Virus record (IMG/VR): IMGVR_UViG_3300008450_000477
Span: 1-23,376 of that record
DNA: 23,376 bases
Origin: a virus
Reading direction: 5' to 3' (one strand)
Positions within the stretch are counted from its first letter, which is position 1. Every line of letters begins with the position of its first letter. A model generated the notes under the pieces. That model was not told the origin of the DNA. It made no database searches and saw only the letters and a list, made by a program, of their open reading frames with translations. Position numbers and translations under genes: made by a program. This document shows positions 1 through 6,930 of the stretch, piece after piece.

Positions 1-1229
1 GAACATTGATACACATACGTTGAACCAACGATATCGTAAGGAACTTTCCAATATAAAGTTCCGGTGACTTGTCCTTGAGCTGAAGATCCTGTGGTTAATG
101 TTCCGTCTGTATCTATATGAGTTAGACCCGTGTTGTAATTAGATCCTCCTGATGACACCCGAACCATAAATGGATGGCCAGAAACATCAAGATCAAATGC
201 AATTGTTTCACCAGCACGAATATAAATTGTTGGATTATTTCCTGAATATTGGTCAATACTATAGTACATTCCAGGAGTTGTAACTGCCAGCTTAGTAACA
301 GCACTTGTATAATTTGAATTAGCTTGAGTAAAAGCACCATTAGCAAAAGATGCCGCAGAGTTGGCTGCATCAAAAGCACCATTAGCAAACGATGCACCAG
401 AATTTGCCTTATCAAAAGCATTATTCACATATGGCAATAAATCTATGCCCTTGATTGTAATTGATGTAGATTTTAGATTTGCATTTAATGTTGCAATCTT
501 AAATGAACCATCTGTTATAATGATGTTATTGTTTGAACCAACTTCTGGAGTATATTCTTCAAACAACTGCCATTCTTTGGTACCAGCATCACGTATCAAA
601 CCTGTGTGTGCATTGGTACCATTATTATAGTGTGCCGCAAAACCAATATCAAGTACATCACCTGAATAGTTTCCGGTACCCATGATGAACAGAGTATCAT
701 TAGCAACAATCTGTGTGGCACTGGTGCTGAATGTGTTTCCTGTTATGGAAAGATTGCCTGTAATATTAACATCACCAGAAATTGTACCACCAGAAGAATT
801 AAATTTCAGATTGGCTGTTGTAAATGCACCGTTAGCAAAACTGGCTGCTGAGTTGGCTGTTAAGAAAGCTGCATTTGCAAATGTTGCACCAGAGTTGGCT
901 GCTACAAATGCACCGTTGGCAAAATCAGCTGTTGTATTTTGTGATGTAAATGCCGCATTAGCAGTTACAAAAGCACCATTAGCAAATGTTGCACCTGAAT
1001 TGGCTTTATCATATGCATTATTAGCTTGTGTTCTTACCCATGGATCTGTGGCAGTATTTGCAGCATTATAGGCCGCATTGGCTCTATCAAATGCTGCGTT
1101 CGCCAAAGATGTTATTACGTTAGCATCCGTACGCAACCTTGTCCATGTGCCATAAGTGTCACTGTAGGTATATGTTATACCGTTTACTGTGGCCGTTTGG
1201 CCATTGGTTGGTGATATTGGAAATGCCAT
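1..1229 (-). CDS. FANGAF-repeat tail fibre, partial at C-terminus, ending in a cupredoxin-like domain
   Basis: The frame is open from an ATG at 1227-1229 to base 1, giving 409 residues with the end off the edge. The N-terminus (MAFPISPTNGQTATVNG, then Y/W residues) is the short docking module common in marine phage fibres. Residues about 40-140 and 275-310 carry the 14-residue FANGAF..ANS alanine-rich repeat, probably a trimeric helical shaft. Residues about 144-266 hold a module with GFAAHYNNG and HTGLIRD motifs, also present in the 757- and 642-residue fibres of this window. From about residue 310 the protein is beta-rich. It has GHPF (His 352) and ends at the edge in YVYQC (Cys 409), the spacing and context of a blue-copper (cupredoxin) fold. 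ATG follows the upstream stop by 2 bases with no Shine-Dalgarno, so coupled translation is likely. Fibre identity is strong; copper binding is inference. Confidence 0.85.
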   Translation of the reverse strand, partial: MAFPISPTNGQTATVNGITYTYSDTYGTWTRLRTDANVITSLANAAFDRANAAYNAANTATDPWVRTQANNAYDKANSGATFANGAFVTANAAFTSQNTTADFANGAFVAANSGATFANAAFLTANSAASFANGAFTTANLKFNSSGGTISGDVNITGNLSITGNTFSTSATQIVANDTLFIMGTGNYSGDVLDIGFAAHYNNGTNAHTGLIRDAGTKEWQLFEEYTPEVGSNNNIIITDGSFKIATLNANLKSTSITIKGIDLLPYVNNAFDKANSGASFANGAFDAANSAASFANGAFTQANSNYTSAVTKLAVTTPGMYYSIDQYSGNNPTIYIRAGETIAFDLDVSGHPFMVRVSSGGSNYNTGLTHIDTDGTLTTGSSAQGQVTGTLYWKVPYDIVGSTYVYQC

Positions 1230-1231
1230 TT

Positions 1232-2197
1232 TTAATTAAATTTAATTGTTCCTGAACCTGTAAAGGTATATATTCTAAAACCAGATAGTATTGAATATGT
1301 AACTGTACCTGTTGTTGTGGCTGCTGCGTAACCGGTTGGGTACTTGATGACTGCAATACCTGAACCACCGTTACCACCTATACCTCCTCCGATACTTGAG
1401 CTGCCGCCTGATCCTGCGCCACCACCCGTATTAGTACCTCCATTACCACCCGTTTGTGGATTTGATGCACCCGCTGTACCATTACTTCCACTATTTAATG
1501 CACTACCTCCACCAGTTCCCGCTATCGAAGATGTACCAGTGGCTGCACCACCTCCTCCACCACCAATGCCGCCGTTGCCACCTGTCGCACCGGAGGTGCC
1601 CACACTGCTAGCGCCGCCACCGCCACCCCAATAATAACTTGGACCTAGTATGCTGTTTTCTATGCCGGGACCACCGTTTCCACTTATAGCAGTGCTTGTT
1701 GCACTCAGACCATTACCACCAGCACCACCGCCACCGCCAGCGCTGTTTGGAGTTCCACCGTTGGCACCATTTCCACCTTGAAACCCATAACCTATTTGAG
1801 TTATTTGTAATGTAGAACCACCCATACCTCCGCCACACCCGCCGGATCCTGGCCATCCTGGTAATGTCGCTTGCGGGGTGCCAGACCCAGGACCACCACC
1901 GATGGCAGTTATATTCATATTTGTTGCTGTTATTTTTGAACTACCTCCCCAGCCACCCTGAGTGACTGTCTGACCACCGTTACTTGCACCGCCACCAACG
2001 ACAGTTATTGTATATACTATATTTCTATTTAATTTAAAATTTTCATTATAAACAACACCTCCACCACCACTGCCACCGAAGCCGCAGGCTCCACCTGCTC
2101 CTGATCCAACTAATAATATATCTGCTATTATAAATTCACTACTTAAAGTAGTATTCTTGATGGATATTTTACTTTTGGATAAAGTTTTGATTGCCAT
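1232..2197 (-). CDS. Free-standing glycine-rich adhesin (gp38-like)
   Basis: This 321-residue protein is dominated by glycine, with many GGGGG, GGNGG and GGAGG runs between residues 30 and 275. The N-terminus (MAIKTLSKSKI) leads into a strand with LLVGSGAGG. The C-terminus has the pattern GGSGIAVIKYP, then TTG, then YTFTGSGTIKF, which I recognise as the usual end of phage glycine-rich domain proteins. In T-even phages of the S16/T2 type, gp38 adhesins of this composition cap the distal long tail fibre and bind the receptor, using packed polyglycine-II helices. That role is inferred here from composition and position among fibre genes. Two cysteines (in GGACGFGG and GGCGGG) are present. The gene follows the 109-residue gene with a 1-base gap and no clear ribosome site, so it is probably translationally coupled. 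The proline-rich antisense frame is only its complement. Confidence 0.85.
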   Translation of the reverse strand: MAIKTLSKSKISIKNTTLSSEFIIADILLVGSGAGGACGFGGSGGGGVVYNENFKLNRNIVYTITVVGGGASNGGQTVTQGGWGGSSKITATNMNITAIGGGPGSGTPQATLPGWPGSGGCGGGMGGSTLQITQIGYGFQGGNGANGGTPNSAGGGGGAGGNGLSATSTAISGNGGPGIENSILGPSYYWGGGGGASSVGTSGATGGNGGIGGGGGGAATGTSSIAGTGGGSALNSGSNGTAGASNPQTGGNGGTNTGGGAGSGGSSSIGGGIGGNGGSGIAVIKYPTGYAAATTTGTVTYSILSGFRIYTFTGSGTIKFN

Positions 2198-2198
2198 A

Positions 2199-2528
2199 TT
2201 ATGTTATCTCACTACCATAAGCATGAAAACTTATTAATGCACTACTTGCATTTACTGTGACAACATCAGTTGCTGCTAAAGTTAAACCAAGTGTCAATGA
2301 TAACATATCATTTGCTGGTACAGGTGTGTCAAATGCCAAATAGTGTTGTGTAGCCAATGTTGCTCCTGCTGGACGAATAGCCACTTTAACTGTGCCACCA
2401 GTTGCAGACTGATTGCAAATAGAAAGTGTGGAAATAATTGTACTTGTTGCCGCAGGTACAGTATAAAGAGTTGTTGCTGTGTTTGCTGCTGGATTTGATT
2501 GACCTAAAACTTTGTATGCTGTTGCCAT
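2199..2528 (-). CDS. Small beta-rich virion-type protein, paralogue of the 108-residue protein at 5177-5503
   Basis: This 109-residue protein starts MATAYKVLGQSNP and ends GSEIT. An upstream ATG at 2574-2576 is in frame but would overlap the end of the preceding gene by 43 bases. The chosen start lies 5 bases after that gene's stop, has GGAATAA ahead of it and matches family-like N-termini. The pattern TLYTVPA..TSTIISTLSICN, alternating hydrophobics, and a late L.AATDVVTVN segment suggest an all-beta sandwich. The 108-residue protein shares the layout T(L/I)YT, ST.I, I.N, L.A.D...V.S and the terminal EIT. Similar small proteins occur beside fibre genes in T4-like cyanophages, without a proven function. 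It may be a fibre connector or a decoration protein. Confidence 0.75.
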   Translation of the reverse strand: MATAYKVLGQSNPAANTATTLYTVPAATSTIISTLSICNQSATGGTVKVAIRPAGATLATQHYLAFDTPVPANDMLSLTLGLTLAATDVVTVNASSALISFHAYGSEIT

Positions 2529-2533
2529 TTTTA

Positions 2534-2887
2534 TTATTCCGCCATTTCTATCCAAGAAATTGTTTTTTCGTCCCAACCGTAAGATTTGCCGTCTGTTGGA
2601 TATTCAGTCGGTGCTTCCCATTGGCATGTATTTTCATTTAACGTCCAACTGTCAAAAGGTTTTGGTGGTATGAACGCATCACGAACTGAATCATATATGA
2701 ATCCTATACCAGCATAATTTTTTCTCAATGGTATTCCACCCAATCGATGTACACCTCCAACTGTATTGTAACTTGTTTGTACGAAACTATTTGGATCACC
2801 AAAAAGTCCTGTGTCAATAACATCTTGTTCTATTACTAGAACTTGTTTTACAATATTGTTTTCATCTATTTGTGCAAAGTGTGCCAT
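2534..2887 (-). CDS. Conserved marine T4-like phage protein of the RKNYAGIG / RDAFIPPKP family
   Basis: This 117-residue protein begins MAHFAQIDENNIVKQVLVIE. It contains FVQTSYN, RKNYAGIGFIYDS, RDAFIPPKPFDSWTLNE and a tryptophan-rich end (YGWDEKTISWIE). I recognise this family from T4-like cyanophages and related marine myoviruses, where it is frequent among structural and tail genes and usually annotated hypothetical. The N-terminal half (DENNIV..V) and the C-terminal W..P..YP.DGK.Y.W motif are both intact, so the protein looks complete. A purine-rich AAGGAACGGAATAAAA precedes the ATG and overlaps the upstream stop. It sits between a FANGAF fibre and the adhesin cassette, which suggests a virion or fibre-associated role. 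The molecular function is unknown. Confidence 0.8.
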   Translation of the reverse strand: MAHFAQIDENNIVKQVLVIEQDVIDTGLFGDPNSFVQTSYNTVGGVHRLGGIPLRKNYAGIGFIYDSVRDAFIPPKPFDSWTLNENTCQWEAPTEYPTDGKSYGWDEKTISWIEMAE

Positions 2888-2901
2888 TTTTATTCCGTTC
2901 C

Positions 2902-5175
2902 TTATGCACCCATTAACAAGAATGGACTAATTGTTTCTGTGGATGCACTGCTAGTTGTACCGTTTGAAATTGTTGGTGAAGTTATATCTACCCAATTATT
3001 GCTTGTGCCATCATTTATATATTCATAAAGAATATCTGTTGTAGTTAAATACCAATGGTCTCCAGGTTTTGGTGATGATGGCGCAGTAGACGATGCTGTA
3101 TATATTGTAACTGTATTTGCTTTTGTAAATGATGCATTGGCTGTTGTAAAGGCACCATTAGCAAAGCTAGCTGCCGAATTAGCCTGTAAGAAAGATGCGT
3201 TAGCTGTATCTCTGGCATAAGTGTCAGCACCGCCACTTGTGTTTGCTGCTAAGTAAGCTGCATTAGCGTGAGCATATGCCGAATTGGCAAAACCAGCCGT
3301 AGTGTTTTGTGATGCATAGGATGCATTAGCAGTTATAAAAGCACTGTTAGCAAAGCTAGCTGCTGAGTTGGCTTTATCAAAGGCTGCATTGGCAAATGTT
3401 GCACCAGAATTGGCAGTAGTAAAAGCACCATTAGCAAATGATGAACCAGAATTTGCTACGCCATATGATGCATTAGCTCTATCGAAAGCACCATTGGCAA
3501 AACTTGAATTAGAGTTTGCAGTTACAAAAGCTCCGTTGGCAAATGAACCAGCTGAATTAGCAGTGTCATAAGCATTATTAGCTTGTGTTCTTACCCATGG
3601 ATCTGTGGCAGTATTAGCTGCAGCAAAAGCCGCATTGGCTCTATCAAATGCTGAGTTTGAGTTGTCTGTAACTACTGGTACGTTACTCAACATTTCACGA
3701 ACTTGTATTACCGACCCACTACTTGGTGCCGTTGTGAAAGTTAATGTTGTACCACTTACACTATAATCAACTATTGGATTTTGTGTAATACCATTATCAA
3801 AAACAAGAATGCTATTTGATGTGGTGTTTGCTGTTACTGTAAATGTGGTGGTACTACCATCACCAGCAAATGTTCTTGTTAAATAATATAATGATGCAGT
3901 GTTACTACTGGTGATAATTGCATTGTATGCCAAATTGGCTTGAGAGAAAGCACCATTTGCAAATGAACCAGCCGAATTAGCAGTGTCATATGCATTGTTA
4001 GCCTGAGTTCTTACCCATGAATCAATAGAACCTGTGTTTGCAGCACTGTACGCAGCATTTGCACGGTCAAAAGCACCATTAGCGAACGATGCACCAGAAT
4101 TGGCAGTTACAAAAGCACCATTAGCAAATCCTGCTGTTGTATTTTGTGAATTGTAAGATGCGTTGGCCGTTATAAAAGCACCGTTAGCAAAACTAGCTGA
4201 TGAGTTAGCTGTTACAAATGCTGCATTGGCAAATATTGCAGCTGAGTTGGCTGTTGTGAATGATCCGTTGGCGAAACTGGCTGCCGAGTTGGCTGCTACG
4301 AAAGCACCATTAGCAAATGATGCACCAGAATTGGCAGCTGCATATGCATTGTTTATATAAGGCAATACATCTATATTTTTTATCAATATAGTTGTTGATT
4401 TTACATTTGCATTTAGAGTGGCAAGTTTGAATGATGCATCCGCAATGTTGATGTTGTTGTTTGAACCAACTTCTGGAGTATATTCTTCAAACAGTTGCCA
4501 TTCTTTGGTGCCCGAATCTCTTATCAATCCAGTATGTGCGTTGATACCATTATTATAGTGTGCCGCAAAACCAATATCTAAAATGTCACCAGAATAGTTG
4601 CCTGTGCCTAGAATTATTAGGGTATCGTTAGCAACAATTTGAGTTGCACTGGTACTAAATGTATTACCTAATACACTTAGGTTACCGGTAATAGAAACAT
4701 CACCAGAAATTGTACCACCAGATGTATTAAATTTTAAGTTTGCTGTGGTAAATGCACCATTAGCAAAACTGGCTGCCGAATTGGCAACATCGAATGCTGC
4801 CTGCGCCAACACATTTGCAGAATTGGCCTTGGTGAAAGCACCATTAGCAAAAGATGCACCAGAGTTGGCTGTTACAAAAGCTCCGTTAGCAAATGAACCA
4901 GCTGAATTAGCAGTATCATAAGCATTGTTAGCCTGATTTCTCACCCATGAATCTGTGGCAGTATTAGCTGCATTGTATGCAGCGTTAGCTCTATCAAAGG
5001 CACCATTAGCAAAAGAACCCGAACTAACGGCTTTACCATCAGCCGTATTAGCTGCATCAAAAGCTCCGTTAGCAAATGAACCAGCTGAATTAGCAGTTAC
5101 AAATGCACCATTGGCAAATGAACTGGCTAACCTTACATCCTTACTTCCTTGATTGCCAATGTAATTAAATTGCAT
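2902..5175 (-). CDS. Large FANGAF-repeat tail fibre (757 residues)
   Basis: The sequence is dominated by a 14-residue repeat (SFANGAFVTANSAA and variants, roughly 20 copies) interrupted by three compact modules. Residues about 146-271 are the GFAAHYNNG/HTGLIRD module, about 85-90% identical by eye to that of the fibre at the left edge. Residues about 431-494 are a beta-sandwich with FAGDGSTTTF, DNGITQNP and DYSVSGTTLTF, also seen in the 1529-residue fibre. The last 65 residues hold a small domain with PKPGDHWYLTTTD and NNWVDI, a common end in marine phage fibres. The two-heptad repeat with F/A at core positions suggests a helical, probably trimeric shaft. The ATG lies one base after the stop of the 108-residue gene (EIT, stop, T, ATG) without a Shine-Dalgarno site. 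It is probably a receptor-binding or side fibre of the virion. Confidence 0.88.
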   Translation of the reverse strand: MQFNYIGNQGSKDVRLASSFANGAFVTANSAGSFANGAFDAANTADGKAVSSGSFANGAFDRANAAYNAANTATDSWVRNQANNAYDTANSAGSFANGAFVTANSGASFANGAFTKANSANVLAQAAFDVANSAASFANGAFTTANLKFNTSGGTISGDVSITGNLSVLGNTFSTSATQIVANDTLIILGTGNYSGDILDIGFAAHYNNGINAHTGLIRDSGTKEWQLFEEYTPEVGSNNNINIADASFKLATLNANVKSTTILIKNIDVLPYINNAYAAANSGASFANGAFVAANSAASFANGSFTTANSAAIFANAAFVTANSSASFANGAFITANASYNSQNTTAGFANGAFVTANSGASFANGAFDRANAAYSAANTGSIDSWVRTQANNAYDTANSAGSFANGAFSQANLAYNAIITSSNTASLYYLTRTFAGDGSTTTFTVTANTTSNSILVFDNGITQNPIVDYSVSGTTLTFTTAPSSGSVIQVREMLSNVPVVTDNSNSAFDRANAAFAAANTATDPWVRTQANNAYDTANSAGSFANGAFVTANSNSSFANGAFDRANASYGVANSGSSFANGAFTTANSGATFANAAFDKANSAASFANSAFITANASYASQNTTAGFANSAYAHANAAYLAANTSGGADTYARDTANASFLQANSAASFANGAFTTANASFTKANTVTIYTASSTAPSSPKPGDHWYLTTTDILYEYINDGTSNNWVDITSPTISNGTTSSASTETISPFLLMGA

Positions 5176-5176
5176 A

Positions 5177-5503
5177 TTACGTTATTTCTAATAAACTTAC
5201 AATAACGTCTGCTGCTGATGCATTGCTGGTAGAAACTTTAAGTATATCACCAGCTTCCAATACTAATTTTTGTTCACCACCAATGGTGATTAAAGAATTA
5301 CCTGGATCAATTGTGGCCATCTTAACCATATAATAATCTGATGCACTAGAAGTTACTATAACATTTGCAGTTATTGATGTGTTCAATATGTTTGCAATAG
5401 TCATACCAATAACTGTGGTGGATACGCCTGCACCAGCAGTGTAGATGGTGACTGGTGAAGTTCCGACTGCTGCTTGTAGTTGATTTTTGAAAGTATTTGC
5501 CAT
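5177..5503 (-). CDS. Small beta-rich virion-type protein, paralogue of the 109-residue protein at 2199-2528
   Basis: This 108-residue protein runs from MANTFKNQLQAAVGTSPVTIYT to SLLEIT. It shows alternating hydrophobic strands, a central YYMVKMATIDPG segment and EQKLVLEAGDILKVSTS, typical of a small beta-sandwich. I recognise the family from T4-like cyanophages, with its GG(D/E)QKLVL.(P/A)GD and LEIT signatures. It is often found next to fibre genes and has no established function. The start is supported by AAGGAAATTTAA immediately upstream and by the late-promoter-like AATAAATA at 5522-5529, making it the first gene of a transcription unit. The next gene, a FANGAF fibre, starts one base after its stop. 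Confidence 0.8.
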   Translation of the reverse strand: MANTFKNQLQAAVGTSPVTIYTAGAGVSTTVIGMTIANILNTSITANVIVTSSASDYYMVKMATIDPGNSLITIGGEQKLVLEAGDILKVSTSNASAADVIVSLLEIT

Positions 5504-5521
5504 TTAAATTTCCTTATACTC

Positions 5522-5529
5522 TATTTATT
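5522..5529 (-). promoter_or_regulatory. T4-type late promoter box AATAAATA
   Basis: On the minus strand this reads AATAAATA, matching the NATAAATA late consensus described for T4-like cyanophages (TATAAATA in T4). It lies in the 29-base gap before the 108-residue gene, 19 bases from its ATG, with AAGGAAA in between. In T4 such boxes are read by host RNA polymerase carrying gp55 and gp33. No gp55 gene is in this window, so recognition is inferred. Confidence 0.6.
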
Positions 5530-5532
5530 TCA

Positions 5533-6153
5533 TCAACTAAATGCGATAGTGAAAGCAACAATGTCGGCATTTACATCAAGTGCGGTCGTGCCTGTGTTGG
5601 CCTTATCAAAGGCAGCATTGGCATGAATGAAAGCTGCATTAGCAAACACCGCTGTGATGTTTTGTGATGCATATGCCGAATTGGCCTTTAGGAAAGCACC
5701 ATTAGCAAAAGAACCAGAAGAATTGGCTGTATCATATGCATTATTGGCTTGTGTTCTGACCCAAGGATCACCACCAGTATTTGCTGTATTATATGCCGCA
5801 TTGGCATGACTAAATGCCGCATTAGCTCTATCAAATGCAGGTCCAGGATCACTGCCGCCAGCAACTGATGCATTGATTGTGATTGTTTTTGTGGTTGTAT
5901 TTGTACTGATGGTTATATTATTACCAGCAATAAAAGACAGTGTGTCCGAACCACTTGTGGCCAATATTAAAGAACTATTGGCATTGATTGTATCGAAAGA
6001 GAATTGGTTGGAAATGTATGATGTTCCACCAAGACTGTTTTTGTAATACAGCTTACCATCGGCAAAGTTAAGCGCCAACTCACCATTGGCTAGGCCTGTT
6101 GGTGTGTTTCCTGTGACGCCTGATTTTTTTAATCGTATTGCTGTATTTGACAT
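5533..6153 (-). CDS. Short FANGAF fibre-like protein (206 residues)
   Basis: The N-terminus, MSNTAIRLKKSGVTGNTP followed by LANGELALNFADGKLYYKN, is the docking module that opens many marine phage fibres. Similar RS/KS..G.P..L..GE(L/I)A modules open the 642- and 70-residue proteins here. Residues about 50-97 are beta-rich (FIAGNNITIST, TKTITINA). Residues about 105-195 are the FANGAF-type alanine-rich repeat, with DPWVRTQANNAYDTANS in the middle. The C-terminus is short (LDVNADIVAFTIAFS) and has no recognisable tip domain, so it may be an adaptor or short side fibre. Its ATG is 4 bases after the upstream stop, and no Shine-Dalgarno sequence is evident. A late promoter box follows the gene. Confidence 0.8.
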   Translation of the reverse strand: MSNTAIRLKKSGVTGNTPTGLANGELALNFADGKLYYKNSLGGTSYISNQFSFDTINANSSLILATSGSDTLSFIAGNNITISTNTTTKTITINASVAGGSDPGPAFDRANAAFSHANAAYNTANTGGDPWVRTQANNAYDTANSSGSFANGAFLKANSAYASQNITAVFANAAFIHANAAFDKANTGTTALDVNADIVAFTIAFS

Positions 6154-6157
6154 TTAC

Positions 6158-6883
6158 TTAGAACGTTCCGCCATCCTTGATTGGGCCATCAATACCACTT
6201 AAACCTGGTAGGGTTGTTGTTGGTATCACTTCTTTATTTAGCTCATCAATTTTTTTTCTTTTGGCAGGAGGTAGTTGTAAGTAATCAATCTTAGCAATTA
6301 ATTCATCTATCTTGTTGTTGTATTCACTCTTTTCAGTTTCGTGTTTTTGAATCAATTCTTTAACTGTTCTATCATTTTGTTCAATTAAAGCATTAATTTT
6401 TCCAGTATTTTCAGATGTAAGAGAATTGATTTTATTCTCAAGTTCTGAACGAACCTGATTAACCTCTTCTCTTGCTCTAATCAATTCACCTTTAAATGTT
6501 TCCACATGACCAGCTTGATTCTTAACACTATCATAATCACGAAACTTACTTGTCAATACATCAATTTCGGCACGATGTTTGTTACTTAATTCATTAACAT
6601 CGTTATTTAATTTTGTTATAAGTTTTTCACTTTCTAACAATGTATTTTTCAGTTCTAGAACAGCTGTACTTTCATTTGATGCATTGGTATCTTTTAGTTC
6701 CACAATCATAGATTGTAGTTCACTATTCATCAACTTTAAATTATCAATTTTCTCAGTCTGTTCTTTAACAACCTCATCAGTTATTTTTGCATTTGCTTGC
6801 ATTGAGATATTTCGAACCACACAATCTGTTAATGTGCTTGTCATTGTCTCAATATAATAATTTAAATACTTCTCATTTGCCAT
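6158..6883 (-). CDS. Coiled-coil protein with C-terminal DGGTF motif
   Basis: This 241-residue protein starts MANEKYLNYYIETMTSTLTD. Residues about 40-205 are rich in E, K, L, N and Q with heptad-like spacing, strongly suggesting a long coiled coil. The end carries LQLPPAKRKKID, a proline/threonine stretch (VIPTTTLPGLSGIDGP) and a terminal KDGGTF. I recognise the KYLNYYIE..T.TLTD opening from proteins of T4-like marine phages. Their role is not established to my knowledge; a fibre chaperone, linker or virion rod are all possible. The terminal DGGTF is shared with the two genes transcribed ahead of it, which suggests a common interaction. Translation is supported by ATAGGAG 7 bases before the ATG. 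No NATAAATA box was found in its leader. Confidence 0.8.
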   Translation of the reverse strand: MANEKYLNYYIETMTSTLTDCVVRNISMQANAKITDEVVKEQTEKIDNLKLMNSELQSMIVELKDTNASNESTAVLELKNTLLESEKLITKLNNDVNELSNKHRAEIDVLTSKFRDYDSVKNQAGHVETFKGELIRAREEVNQVRSELENKINSLTSENTGKINALIEQNDRTVKELIQKHETEKSEYNNKIDELIAKIDYLQLPPAKRKKIDELNKEVIPTTTLPGLSGIDGPIKDGGTF

Positions 6884-6930
6884 TTCAAACTCCTATCATA
6901 AAAAAATCTATTACATTATATAGTCAGCCT

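Noticed and set aside
122-421. Leucine-rich minus-strand frame overlapping the left-edge fibre
   Set aside because: It is a shifted frame of the fibre gene, which reads continuously through it in another frame with clear domain motifs.
1344-1634. Plus-strand proline-rich open frame, and similar alanine/proline-rich plus-strand frames elsewhere
   Set aside because: They are complements of glycine-rich and FANGAF repeat coding sequence, where stop codons are rare on the opposite strand. None has a convincing start or family.
2529-2576. Upstream in-frame ATG for the 109-residue protein
   Set aside because: It would overlap the previous gene by 43 bases; the ATG at 2526-2528 has a ribosome site and a family-like N-terminus.
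6915-6920. TATAAT on the minus strand as a sigma-70 -10 box before the coiled-coil gene
   Set aside because: No matching -35 element was seen, the region is AT-rich, and neighbouring genes appear to use late boxes.
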